DNA from: Candidatus Latescibacterota bacterium
GTDB lineage: Bacteria > Latescibacterota > UBA2968 > UBA8231
NCBI GenBank assembly: GCA_007571365.1
Contig: RKRN01000058.1
Span: 67,842 to 108,543 of the forward strand
Length of the DNA stretch: 40,702 bases
Direction: 5' to 3'
Both the position numbers and the translations under genes were made by a program. Every line of letters starts with the position of its first letter. Position 1 is the stretch's first letter. Under the pieces are notes generated by a model. The model ran no database searches and had not been told where the DNA came from. It was given only the letters and a program-made list of their open reading frames with translations. This document shows positions 32,784 through 40,702 of this stretch, in pieces.

Positions 32784-33626
32784 ATGGACGCTGAGATACA
32801 GAAGAGAGTGGATCAATTGCGCCGCGAGGGCTGGTGCGTCTTGGAGCGGATTATTCCAGCGGACGCCATCGACCGAGTGCGGGCGCACGTGCGAGAAGCG
32901 CACGAAAAGGCGCAGCAGGACTACGAGGCCATGGGCGGGCACATCGGGCGACAGACCGGCCCCAACGGCGAGCCGGGCGTTTGTCTGATCGCGTATTTGC
33001 CGGAGTTTGCTCCGTATCTGGGCGATGAGCGTTTGTTGGGGGTGGCGCAGGCGGTTTTTGGCGGGCACGTGCGGATCGCGCAGACCGAGTTTAAGACGCA
33101 AGTGCCCAACCGCGAGGATTTGGACTGGCGCGGCTTTCACTCGGATTGGCCGCACGACCTGACCGACAGGGACTTCGCCGGCCGGGTGGCGCAGCCGTTC
33201 CCGGACGTGACTATGCAGCTATCGGTGTTGTGGATGTTGTCGCCGTTTGGCCCGGAAACGGGCGGGACGTGGGTGGTGCCGCGCAGTCACCGCGACCCGT
33301 TCAACCCGCGGATGCACCAGACGCCCGAAGGCCTAAAAGAGCGAATCGATCAGTTCAAGCCGATTCGCGGGGAGATTCAGGTCGTCGGCCCGGCCGGCAG
33401 TGCGCTGGTGATGGACAGCCGAATCTGGCATTCGACCGCGGCGAACCCCAGCCCGGAGCCGAGGGTAGCGATCATCACGCGCTATTGTCCGTGGTGGTTG
33501 AGCGTGGAGTTTGGCGGGCGCAACAATGCCGTTGTGCCGCGGGAAGCCTACGAGGCCCTGCCGGAGGCGGTCAAGCCGCTCTATCGGCACCGGGCCGAGG
33601 GGGCGGTGGATGCGTTTCGGGCCTAA
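32784..33626 (+). CDS. Phytanoyl-CoA dioxygenase-like (PhyH) protein
   Basis: The start chosen is ATG 32784 (280 aa), since GAGAGGG sits just upstream of it; an ATG four codons earlier is possible. The facial triad is complete: H119-x-D121 in GFHSDWPHD and H216 in RIWHSTAANPS, with R227 or R233 for 2-oxoglutarate. The WMLSPFGPETGGTWVVPRSH block (149-169) is the usual family strand. The subfamily differs from the neighbour at 31901, so the pair is not a recent duplication. Its stop overlaps the stop of the convergent Rrf2 gene (TAA at 33624-33626 against TAG at 33623-33625). The substrate is unknown. Confidence 0.9.
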   Translation: MDAEIQKRVDQLRREGWCVLERIIPADAIDRVRAHVREAHEKAQQDYEAMGGHIGRQTGPNGEPGVCLIAYLPEFAPYLGDERLLGVAQAVFGGHVRIAQTEFKTQVPNREDLDWRGFHSDWPHDLTDRDFAGRVAQPFPDVTMQLSVLWMLSPFGPETGGTWVVPRSHRDPFNPRMHQTPEGLKERIDQFKPIRGEIQVVGPAGSALVMDSRIWHSTAANPSPEPRVAIITRYCPWWLSVEFGGRNNAVVPREAYEALPEAVKPLYRHRAEGAVDAFRA

Positions 33627-34084
33627 GCCGATATGTCGAGTAGGGTCTCTTCGTCGGCGAGGGCGTAGCCCTGTTCCAGCAGGTCGGCGAGGGTGGTGCG
33701 CGATAAAATTTGATCGACAGCCTGCTGCACTTGCCCCCACAGCGCACGCACCGAACACGCGGTAAGCGAGTGCGTGCAGCAATCTGCGCTGCCGGCGAAG
33801 TGATCGCAGAAGCTGGCGTCGAAGAGGCGACCGCCCAGTGTGGCCAGCGCGTCGGCCACGGCGATTTGGTCCGGGGGCTTGGCGAGGGCGTAGCCGCCTT
33901 GCTGGCCGCGGGCACTGGCCACAAAGCCGCCTTGCCGAAGAATGCGCAAGAGCTTGGCGACGTTGTGATGGGTGATCCCCTCGGCTTGGCTGATCTCCGG
34001 GATAGTCAGGCTGTGGCCGCCGGGCTGACGGGCTAGTTGCAAGAGGCAGCGCAAGCCGTATTCTTCGCTCGAGCTGAGTTTCAT
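33623..34084 (-). CDS. Rrf2-family iron-sulfur transcriptional regulator
   Basis: The start chosen is ATG 34084 (153 aa), after GGAGAG; the long upstream extension reads through the sufT-like gene and is rejected. The N-terminal winged helix has MKLSSSEEYGLRCLLQLA and ITHHNVAKLLRILRQGG, then GQQGGYALA. Candidate [2Fe-2S] ligands are C93, C102 or C103, and C110, in the IscR/SufR-like arrangement. Such proteins sense cluster supply and repress isc or suf operons. It is the last gene of the SUF cluster, 20 nt after the sufT-like gene; many genomes have it first. Autoregulation of the operon is likely by analogy. Confidence 0.88.
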   Translation of the reverse strand: MKLSSSEEYGLRCLLQLARQPGGHSLTIPEISQAEGITHHNVAKLLRILRQGGFVASARGQQGGYALAKPPDQIAVADALATLGGRLFDASFCDHFAGSADCCTHSLTACSVRALWGQVQQAVDQILSRTTLADLLEQGYALADEETLLDISA

Positions 34085-34104
34085 AAAAATCTCTCCAGTG
34101 CCTT

Positions 34105-34443
34105 CTACATCATGCCTAGTTCGAGTTTGGCCCCTTCGGTCATCATGTCGATCGTCCACGGCGGATCCCACACGACCTCGACCGAAGCTGTGGCAATGTC
34201 TGGGACGTGGGCCTTGATCTTGTGCTCGATTTCCGGCGGCAGCGTACCGGCTACCGGGCAGGCCGGCGAGGTCAAGGTCATGGTCACGTGGACGTCCTGC
34301 GAATCGCTGACCTCGATGTCGTAGATCAGGCCGAGGGCAAAGATATCGACCGGAATCTCCGGGTCGTAGCAGGTCTTGAGCACGGCCACCACTTGGGCCT
34401 CGGTTGAGCCGGTCGGAAAGGTTTTTTCGTGCAACAGTTCCAT
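34105..34443 (-). CDS. sufT: SufT-like DUF59 (MIP18/PaaD family) protein
   Basis: This 112 aa protein helps iron-sulfur cluster assembly or transfer; it is known as SufT when it sits in suf operons. The family motif DPEIPVDIFALGLIYDIEV lies at residues 27-45, and MTLTSPACPVAG at about 55-66 carries the conserved Cys. Length is normal for a stand-alone DUF59 domain. AAAGGA lies 9 nt upstream of the ATG. It sits 15 nt after sufU and 20 nt before the rrf2 gene. Confidence 0.85.
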   Translation of the reverse strand: MELLHEKTFPTGSTEAQVVAVLKTCYDPEIPVDIFALGLIYDIEVSDSQDVHVTMTLTSPACPVAGTLPPEIEHKIKAHVPDIATASVEVVWDPPWTIDMMTEGAKLELGMM

Positions 34444-34458
34444 GAGCAGAGTCCTTTG

Positions 34459-34911
34459 CTATTCGGTGGATGCGGGAGACGGATCTTGTTCGAGAGCCGC
34501 TTTGGCGGCGTGCCAAGCGAGGGTCGCGCACTTGACGCGCATGGGGAACTCGCGCACCCCAGCGAAGACGGCCATCTTGCCCAAGGCTTGGTGATCGACC
34601 GGCGCGTCCGGTTGGGCGGTCACCATCTGCTGGAACTGCTCGAACAGCGCGACCGCCTCGGCGGGCCGCTTGCCCTTGAGCGCGGTGGTCATCAGGGAAG
34701 CCGAGGCTTTGGAAATGGCGCAACCCGACCCATCAAAGCGAATGTCGGCGATCTGCTCGTCGGCCACCTGGAGATAGATGTGTAGGTGATCGCCGCACAG
34801 GGGATTGTAGCCCTCTTGCTGGCGATTGGCCGCCGGCAGCTTGCCGAAATTGCGCGGATTTTTGTTGTGATCGAGGATGATCTGTTGGTACAACTCGCGA
34901 AGCTCAGTCAT
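34459..34911 (-). CDS. sufU: SufU-type iron-sulfur assembly / sulfurtransferase protein
   Basis: This 150 aa protein takes persulfide sulfur from SufS and passes it to the SufBCD scaffold. Conserved zinc/sulfur ligands are C39 and D41 in NPLCGD, C64 in GSGCAIS, and C128 in VKCATLAW, all in place. YQQIILDHNKNPRNFG at residues 8-23 is the standard N-terminus. The 18-20 residue insertion between C64 and C128 that separates SufU from IscU appears present (FEQFQQMVTAQPDAP). It follows sufS by 44 nt. Confidence 0.92.
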   Translation of the reverse strand: MTELRELYQQIILDHNKNPRNFGKLPAANRQQEGYNPLCGDHLHIYLQVADEQIADIRFDGSGCAISKASASLMTTALKGKRPAEAVALFEQFQQMVTAQPDAPVDHQALGKMAVFAGVREFPMRVKCATLAWHAAKAALEQDPSPASTE

Positions 34912-34955
34912 AAGTGGAGTGCCTTGTTAAAGTTGTGTAAATCGCTACCCATTTC

Positions 34956-36185
34956 TCATCCCCCAAACACCTTTTTGACCTTGTGCAACGCCGCGACTAG
35001 GGCGTCAATTTCCGCACGCGTGTTGTAAAAAGCCAACGAGGCGCGCACCGTAGCGGGCACTTGGTAAAACTGCATGACCGGCTGGGCGCAGTGGTGGCCG
35101 GCGCGCACGGCAATGCCTTCGGCGTCGAGGATGGTGCCGATGTCGTGCGGGTGGATGTCGTCGAGCGCGAAGGAGAGGACGGCCACCCGCTCGCGGGCCG
35201 TGCCAATCAGGCGCAGGCCCGGGATGGCGGCCAGCGCGGCGTCGGCATGCGCGAGCAAGTCGGCCTCGTACGCGGCGATCTGCTCGCGGCCCACGGCGTT
35301 GACGTAATCAATGGCGGCCTCCAAGCCAATGACGCCAGCGATGTGCGGCGTACCGGCCTCAAAACGCATCGGCGGGGGAGCATACGTGGTGCCGGTAAAG
35401 CTCACCTTTTCGATCATGGAACCGCCGCCTTCCCAAGGCGGCATGGCGCGTAAAAGGGCCTGCTTGCCGTAGAGCACACCGATGCCGGTGGGGCCGAAGA
35501 GTTTGTGCGCGGAAAAGGCGTAGAAATCGCAGTCGAGGTCTTGCACATCTACTGGCAGGTGGGGCACTCCTTGTGCGCCATCGACGACGACGACGGCGCC
35601 GTGTTGATGGGCCAAGGCGGCGATTTCCTTTATCGGTAGGATGGTGCCGAGGGCGTTGGAAGCGTGGGCGACGGCGACAATGCGGGTGCGCTCAGACAGC
35701 AGCTTTGCGTATTCGTCGAAGAGAAACTCGCCCGTATCGCTGATGGGCACTACCCGCAGGCGCGCCCCCTTTTCCGCGCACAGCAGTTGCCACGGCACGA
35801 TGTTGGAATGGTGCTCTAGCTGCGAGACGATGATCTCGTCGTCCGGGCCTAGCTGCGACCGCCCGTAGCTGTGGGCGACGAGATTGAGTGCTTCCGTGGT
35901 GCCGCGCACGAAGACGACCTCGCTGCTCTCGCGGGCGTTGAGGAACTGGCCGACCCGACCGCGAGCACGCTCGTAGGCAAAGGTCGCCTGCTGGCTGAGG
36001 AAGTGGACGCCGCGATGGATGTTGGCGTTTTCGCGGGCGTAGTAGTGCTGGAGCGCGTAGATGACGGTCAGCGGCTTTTGGGTGGTTGCGCCGTTGTCAA
36101 AATAGACGAGGTCCTTGCTGCGGATTTTTTCGCTGAGGACCGGGAAGTCGCGGCGGATCTTGGCGATGTCGAAGGAAGCAGTCAC
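34956..36185 (-). CDS. sufS: Cysteine desulfurase SufS (class II)
   Basis: The start chosen is GTG 36185 (409 aa), overlapping the sufD stop by 3 nt (GTGA). An upstream extension reads through sufD and is rejected. This PLP enzyme makes persulfide from cysteine for cluster assembly. K228 in FSAHKLFGPTG binds PLP, H125 in LEHHSN stacks on it, and C366 in RAGHHCAQP is the persulfide-forming cysteine. YFDNGATTQKP (28-38) is the typical start. The length and the RAGHHC loop fit group II enzymes. Confidence 0.95.
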   Translation of the reverse strand: MTASFDIAKIRRDFPVLSEKIRSKDLVYFDNGATTQKPLTVIYALQHYYARENANIHRGVHFLSQQATFAYERARGRVGQFLNARESSEVVFVRGTTEALNLVAHSYGRSQLGPDDEIIVSQLEHHSNIVPWQLLCAEKGARLRVVPISDTGEFLFDEYAKLLSERTRIVAVAHASNALGTILPIKEIAALAHQHGAVVVVDGAQGVPHLPVDVQDLDCDFYAFSAHKLFGPTGIGVLYGKQALLRAMPPWEGGGSMIEKVSFTGTTYAPPPMRFEAGTPHIAGVIGLEAAIDYVNAVGREQIAAYEADLLAHADAALAAIPGLRLIGTARERVAVLSFALDDIHPHDIGTILDAEGIAVRAGHHCAQPVMQFYQVPATVRASLAFYNTRAEIDALVAALHKVKKVFGG

Positions 36186-37467
36186 GGGGCAATTCCAGCG
36201 GCGGCTTGGTCCAGCCGGTGATTGACCAGCAGGTCGAGCTGGTCTTTGAGAGCGGGGACGCGCACACGGTCGAGGACTTCGCCGGCAAAGGCCCGCGTCA
36301 GCACCCGGACGGCCTCGCGGTGGCCCATGCCGCGGGAGCGCAAGTAAAAGAGGGCATCGGCGTCGAGTTGGCCGATGGTCGCTCCGTGCGAACACTTGAC
36401 GTCGTCGGCGTAGATTTCGAGTTGGGGCTTGGTGTTGATTTGCGCTGTCTCCGACAGCAGGAGATTCTGGTTGGCCTGATAGGCGTTGGTTTTTTGCGCG
36501 ACTTGGTGAACGTGAATTTTGCCGCGGAAGACGCCAGTGGCCCGGCCGCCGAGGATGCCCTTGTAGAATTCGTGGCTCTGGCAGTGCGGCTGGGCGTGTT
36601 CGATGAGCGTGTGGTTATCGACGTGTTGCGCTCCGTCGGCGATGTAGAGGCCGTTGAGCGTGGAGTCAACGCCTTCTGCCGCTAAGGTCGTGTGGACGTG
36701 GTGGCGGGTCAGGCGTCCGCCCAAGGCGATGGAGGTTGAGCGGAACTGGGCGTCGCGTTCCTCGTACACGTAGGTCGCCGCGACGTGGAAGGCGGCGGCG
36801 GACTCGCGCTGAACTCGGTAGTGGTCGAGCACGGCGTTGCGGCCGACGAAAATTTCGCTGACGCTGTTGGTCAGATACGGCTTTGACCCTAAGCCGACGT
36901 AGCTTTCGACTACGGTTGCTTGGGCTTCGGGTGCGACGACCACGACGACGCGCGGGTGGGAAACGACGTTGGCGCGTTGGCCGGTGGAGACAAACAGCAA
37001 GTGGATAGGCTGCTCAACGACGCCCTCGGAGCCCAGATAGACCACCGCACCATCTTGTAAGAAGGCGGTGTTGAGTGCGGTAAATGCTTCGCCCTCAGTG
37101 GCGGCGGCGCGGTCTAAGGCCGCACTGACGGCGATGGTTTCTGCGGCCATGCTCAAACGCTCGATGTACAGGCCGTCGCTGGGCTGGTTTTTGAGCTGGG
37201 AATGCTCGGGGGCAAAGTGGCCATCGACAAAAACCAGCCCGTTGAGGCCGTAGCGGTAGTCGTCGAGCGCAGCCGGCGCGGGTGCGGGCGCGGCCAACTC
37301 GAAGTTGGTCCGCGTCAGCGGGGCGATGTTGGTAAAAGCCCATTCCTCGTCTTTGGTCGTGGGAAAGCCGGTCGCGGCGAAGTGCTCAATAGCCTTTTGC
37401 CGCAGCGGCCGCAGCGCGTCAGAGCCGCCGAGGTCGTTAAAGCGGGACTGATAGTGGGCGACGCTGT

Positions 37468-37471
<4 letters not shown>
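36182..37471 (-). CDS. sufD: SufD, SUF scaffold subunit
   Basis: This 429 aa protein is the non-catalytic partner of SufB in the SufBC2D scaffold. The N-terminus has TKDEEWAFTNIAPL (residues 39-52). The C-terminal half is the beta-helix core typical of SufB/SufD, including the late block KPQLEIYADDVKCSHGATIG and YLRSRGM. It starts inside the last codons of sufC (4-nt ATGA overlap), implying coupled translation. Assignment to SufD and not SufB rests on length (SufB is usually about 470-480 aa) and the N-terminal domain type. Confidence 0.92.
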
Positions 37472-38217
<746 letters not shown>

Positions 38218-38237
38218 TATGTGCTTTCGGTTAAGGG

Positions 38238-39974
38238 TTAGGTAGAGTATGTTGGGCAACTGCAGAATGCAGTCTGCGCGATAACATCCAGCTTCTCGCG
38301 GATTTCATCGTCGATCTCATCGGCGGGAACATGATCGGCCAGTTCGTAGAAATTCTTCTTGGCCATGAGGTTGGGAAGGTTGAGCTTGTCGAAATAAGCG
38401 CGGAAAAGTGGCACCAGAAAATCGTCGCTGGCCTTGGCGTCCCCATCCCAAGGCGAGCCCCGGTCTAGGCTTTTTAGGGCTGCCGCAATTTCCCGTATCG
38501 CTTCCTGCATGGCACTAACGCGCTTGTTGGCTTCTGCCGCCGCAAACAGAGGACCCGCCATAGCACCTTGGCTAGAGGCGCGGGCATACTCTGCCAAGGT
38601 GCGCTGCGAGCAAAAGTAGCTCTCGATCTCGCGTCGCCGCCACATCAGGCATTCGACCGATGCCACGTCCGGTTCGGCATCGAGGCGATCGAAAAGAGCC
38701 ACCCCGCGCAGCTTGGGAGCCGCTTCTTTTAGAGCGTGATAATGGCGGCGGACCGCTCGGGGCTGATTTCCCACGTAATGCACAAATGGCTGTTCGAGGG
38801 CCTCAATGGCTCGGTTGTGTCCGACCCGCCGGGCAAATGCTTGTAGCACCGCCAAATCGGTAGAACCTTCGAGGTAGAGCACCCAACCGGTCTGCTCGGC
38901 TTGATAGTACTGATCAAAGCCGATCTCGTTGAGCGATTTCAGCACCTGACTGCTGCTGCTATCGACCCGATGTGGCTGGCCGACAAAGGCGATGACTAAG
39001 TCCCGGCCAGCGGCCTCGTTGAGCAGCACTTCGGAATGGCTCGCCGCCACGATCTGGTTGCCGCTCTCTCGAGCCACTTCGTTGAGCAGGCGGTACGTCT
39101 GGCGTTGGCGGAGGATTTCGAGGTGGGCGTCGGGCTCATCCAAGAGCAAGGTTGCGCCGGGGTTGGCATACATATAAGCCAACAGCAGCAAGGTCTGTTG
39201 CAGCCCACGACCCGAAGCCGAAAGGTCCAACCGGCTTCCCTGTTCTTGGTACGTCATGACTATTTCGCCGCGCTCTGGCACGTAACGCGGGGGATGGAGT
39301 TGGGAGCCAAAAAGGACCTCAGTATATGCCGCGACTTTCTGCCACAAGCCGGGCTTTTCCTCGTAAATTTGGTAGCAGAGGTTGCGCAGCACTTCGGCGG
39401 TGCGGCCCTCGCCAACGCGGACGTTGACTGCCCCGCGATCGAGGCGCGTTTCGGTCGCGGCCAGCCCGGACATCGGCGGCAGGAAGGCGATTTGCACCGT
39501 TTGCGGCTGCTCTGGCACTGCCATGCGTTCGGGATTCTTCCCGGGTGTGAGCCGCAAGGGGCGGCAGTAAAACGACTCTTCGTTGGCATAGTCGAACTCC
39601 AAGCCGCAGGTCCACGAGCGGCCGGCGGTGACGCCTTCGACGATAACCTCAATCCGCACGTTACTGGTTTGCGGCCGGCCATGGACCCGGCGCACATCGC
39701 GCACGTGGAGTTGACGCCATAAGAGGTTGGCGTCTGGGACCGGGATGGCGATCAAGTCGCGGCGGCTGACCGTGACCCCCGGGCGCTTCTCCGGCGTACT
39801 TTTCCCCCAACGCTTCTCGTACCAGCGTTTGAGCCCAGTGTCCCACAGGGCGAGAGCCTGCATCGCCGAGGTCTTGCCCGAGTTGTTCGGGCCAATGAAC
39901 ACAACCGGGTTTCCCAACTCGATCTCGACTTCGTCGAAGCGCTTGAAGTTGCGGATGGTGAGTTTGGTGAGCAT
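38238..39974 (-). CDS. OLD-family ATPase with C-terminal TOPRIM-like region
   Basis: This 578 aa protein has an SMC/ABC-type ATPase half: LTIRNFKRFDEVEIEL, Walker A GPNNSGKT at 28-35, signature LSASGRG at 251-257, Walker B LLLDEPDAH at 276-284, and the switch His in ASHSEV at 312-316. A TOPRIM-like half follows, with YLEGSTD (367-373, E369), LFDRLDAE (427-434) and WRRREIESYF (445-454). That order is the OLD nuclease layout (ATPase plus TOPRIM endonuclease). OLD proteins include phage P2 Old and the GajA subunit of Gabija defence; house-keeping roles also exist. It follows the truncated ATPase by 4 nt and the GIY-YIG gene by one more gene, and precedes sufC by 20 nt. A defence function is inferred from architecture and partners, not shown. 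Confidence 0.85.
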   Translation of the reverse strand: MLTKLTIRNFKRFDEVEIELGNPVVFIGPNNSGKTSAMQALALWDTGLKRWYEKRWGKSTPEKRPGVTVSRRDLIAIPVPDANLLWRQLHVRDVRRVHGRPQTSNVRIEVIVEGVTAGRSWTCGLEFDYANEESFYCRPLRLTPGKNPERMAVPEQPQTVQIAFLPPMSGLAATETRLDRGAVNVRVGEGRTAEVLRNLCYQIYEEKPGLWQKVAAYTEVLFGSQLHPPRYVPERGEIVMTYQEQGSRLDLSASGRGLQQTLLLLAYMYANPGATLLLDEPDAHLEILRQRQTYRLLNEVARESGNQIVAASHSEVLLNEAAGRDLVIAFVGQPHRVDSSSSQVLKSLNEIGFDQYYQAEQTGWVLYLEGSTDLAVLQAFARRVGHNRAIEALEQPFVHYVGNQPRAVRRHYHALKEAAPKLRGVALFDRLDAEPDVASVECLMWRRREIESYFCSQRTLAEYARASSQGAMAGPLFAAAEANKRVSAMQEAIREIAAALKSLDRGSPWDGDAKASDDFLVPLFRAYFDKLNLPNLMAKKNFYELADHVPADEIDDEIREKLDVIAQTAFCSCPTYST

Positions 39975-39978
39975 GAGT

Positions 39979-40326
39979 TCAGCTCTGCAATGTTTTTGTC
40001 AATGGCGAACCGCAGCGCACCAACGCCGCAATAGATTCTGGCAATTCAATTAGAGAAGCTCGATCGCGTTCTGATCTTTGCAAATCCAAATGTATTTCCC
40101 GTGCCCAATCTGAAATGGTTGCAGCGTCTTTTTTCGCCGAATTGAAGCTCTGTCGATGTACCGTACTGAAAAACCTGTGCAGCGCGTAAATCAGAACGGC
40201 CATGTAGGGTTTTCCGGTGTTGCTCGGCCCGACAAATACGGACATGGGGCGCAACTGAATGCTCGCCTCGGCGATGGGGCCGAAGTTGGAAACCGTTAGC
40301 TCAAGGAGTTTTGCGTTGGCGGTCAT
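39979..40326 (-). CDS. Truncated AAA/SMC-type ATPase fragment with altered Walker A
   Basis: This 115 aa product has the N-terminus of an AAA15/OLD-type ATPase: LLELTVSNFGPIAEASIQL, then FVGPSNTGKPYMAVLIYALH at residues 31-50. The Walker A lysine is present, but the following Ser/Thr is Pro40 (codon CCC, one change from TCC). No signature, Walker B or C-terminal half exists before the stop at 39979. It is either the stub of a broken larger gene or a small regulatory protein. It starts 3 nt after the GIY-YIG stop, so the three genes form one transcription unit. Confidence 0.6.
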   Translation of the reverse strand: MTANAKLLELTVSNFGPIAEASIQLRPMSVFVGPSNTGKPYMAVLIYALHRFFSTVHRQSFNSAKKDAATISDWAREIHLDLQRSERDRASLIELPESIAALVRCGSPLTKTLQS

Positions 40327-40329
40327 AGC

Positions 40330-40695
40330 CTACAGCAGCTTGCGATTGGTTTCGGGTTGCCAAGCGCGGATGATGGCCGCTTCTAATGCGCGGGTTTCTT
40401 GTTCGCTGTTGGTAAACGCCACTGAGAATTCTACCAAGTCGGTGAACAGGCGAAGTTGACGCCGCAGTTCGGGGTTAGTCTCGTGCGCTAGGTGCTCCAG
40501 CAAGCGGCGGCGGACGCAGGTGGTGGACATGCCGATGTAGAGCCGCTCCGGGGCATTTTCTAGTTCTGTGGGCAGCCACAGAGCGTACAGGCCACAGCGG
40601 CCCTTGGGCAGGGTTTGCACCTCCGCGCGGCAGAAGGGGCGCAGGTTGCGCTCTAACTGGTACTGCTTGGCAAACGGCGTTGAGTGGTTCGTCAT
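40330..40695 (-). CDS. GIY-YIG nuclease domain protein
   Basis: This 121 aa protein is essentially one GIY-YIG domain. GLYALW (35-40) and LYIGMS (52-57) are the two hallmark strands. VRRRLLEH (61-68) supplies the conserved Arg and Glu-His, and E105 in RALEAAIIR is the metal-binding Glu. PETN at 114-117 matches the usual P-x-x-N end. All catalytic positions seem intact. Stand-alone GIY-YIG proteins of this size occur in repair, mobile elements and defence loci. Here it is the first gene of a three-gene string with two ATPase genes. The ATG at 40695 lies close to the window edge, so a longer N-terminus or upstream gene cannot be excluded. Confidence 0.8.
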   Translation of the reverse strand: MTNHSTPFAKQYQLERNLRPFCRAEVQTLPKGRCGLYALWLPTELENAPERLYIGMSTTCVRRRLLEHLAHETNPELRRQLRLFTDLVEFSVAFTNSEQETRALEAAIIRAWQPETNRKLL

Positions 40696-40702
40696 TTTTT
40701 TA

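Noticed and set aside
34085..34723. Long N-terminal extension of the Rrf2 regulator
   Set aside because: It overlaps the sufT-like and sufU genes in another frame. The family N-terminus and ribosome site are at 34084.

Overview
The window looks like chromosomal DNA of an uncultured Gram-negative bacterium of the FCB type. Latescibacterota (WS3) or a close relative is my best guess. The basis is the mix of FlgD-Ig/'PNPFNPET'-type C-terminal surface-protein tags, very large outer-membrane-like proteins, discoidin domains, DUF1080, a sulfatase, several phytanoyl-CoA dioxygenase-like (PhyH) genes, and moderately high GC. No rRNA, tRNA or CRISPR array was seen. The taxonomic call is inference and rests on gene content only.

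Region 1 (1-16419, all minus strand) is a tightly packed cell-envelope block. In transcription order it holds a secreted beta-propeller-like protein with a C-terminal sorting tag, a discoidin/FlgD-Ig protein, three tandem paralogous 890-1030 aa outer-membrane-like proteins with an internal Asp/Asn-rich calcium-loop region, a 1076 aa TPR protein, and the start of a DUF5683-like small membrane protein cut by the window edge. A strong hairpin lies between the first two genes.

Region 2 (16420-25762) begins with a spacer carrying an interspersed repeat. It then has a transglutaminase-like protein and a DUF1080 protein on minus, followed by a plus-strand run of two more secreted FlgD-Ig proteins and a type I sulfatase. 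The transglutaminase protein appears to share a small beta-rich module with the three FlgD-Ig proteins.

Region 3 (25770-32710, minus) is a sugar/uronate-type catabolic set: two extended SDR epimerase/dehydrogenases, a GH4 glycosidase, an LDH2-family dehydrogenase and an intact PhyH dioxygenase. Between them lie decayed elements: a PhyH pseudogene with its middle deleted, a degenerate coding remnant, a frameshifted and truncated vapBC-like pair, and interspersed and inverted repeats. A further PhyH gene (32784-33626) is divergent on plus.

Region 4 (33623-38217, minus) is a SUF iron-sulfur operon in the order sufC-sufD-sufS-sufU-sufT-like-rrf2. Its sufB partner is not in the window. The position where sufB usually sits is occupied by region 5 (38238-40695): a GIY-YIG nuclease, a truncated ATPase fragment with a damaged Walker A motif, and an OLD-family ATPase with a TOPRIM-like C-terminus. 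This three-gene string resembles a defence or DNA-processing module and is the best candidate here for an undescribed system, alongside the tandem outer-membrane paralogue block.
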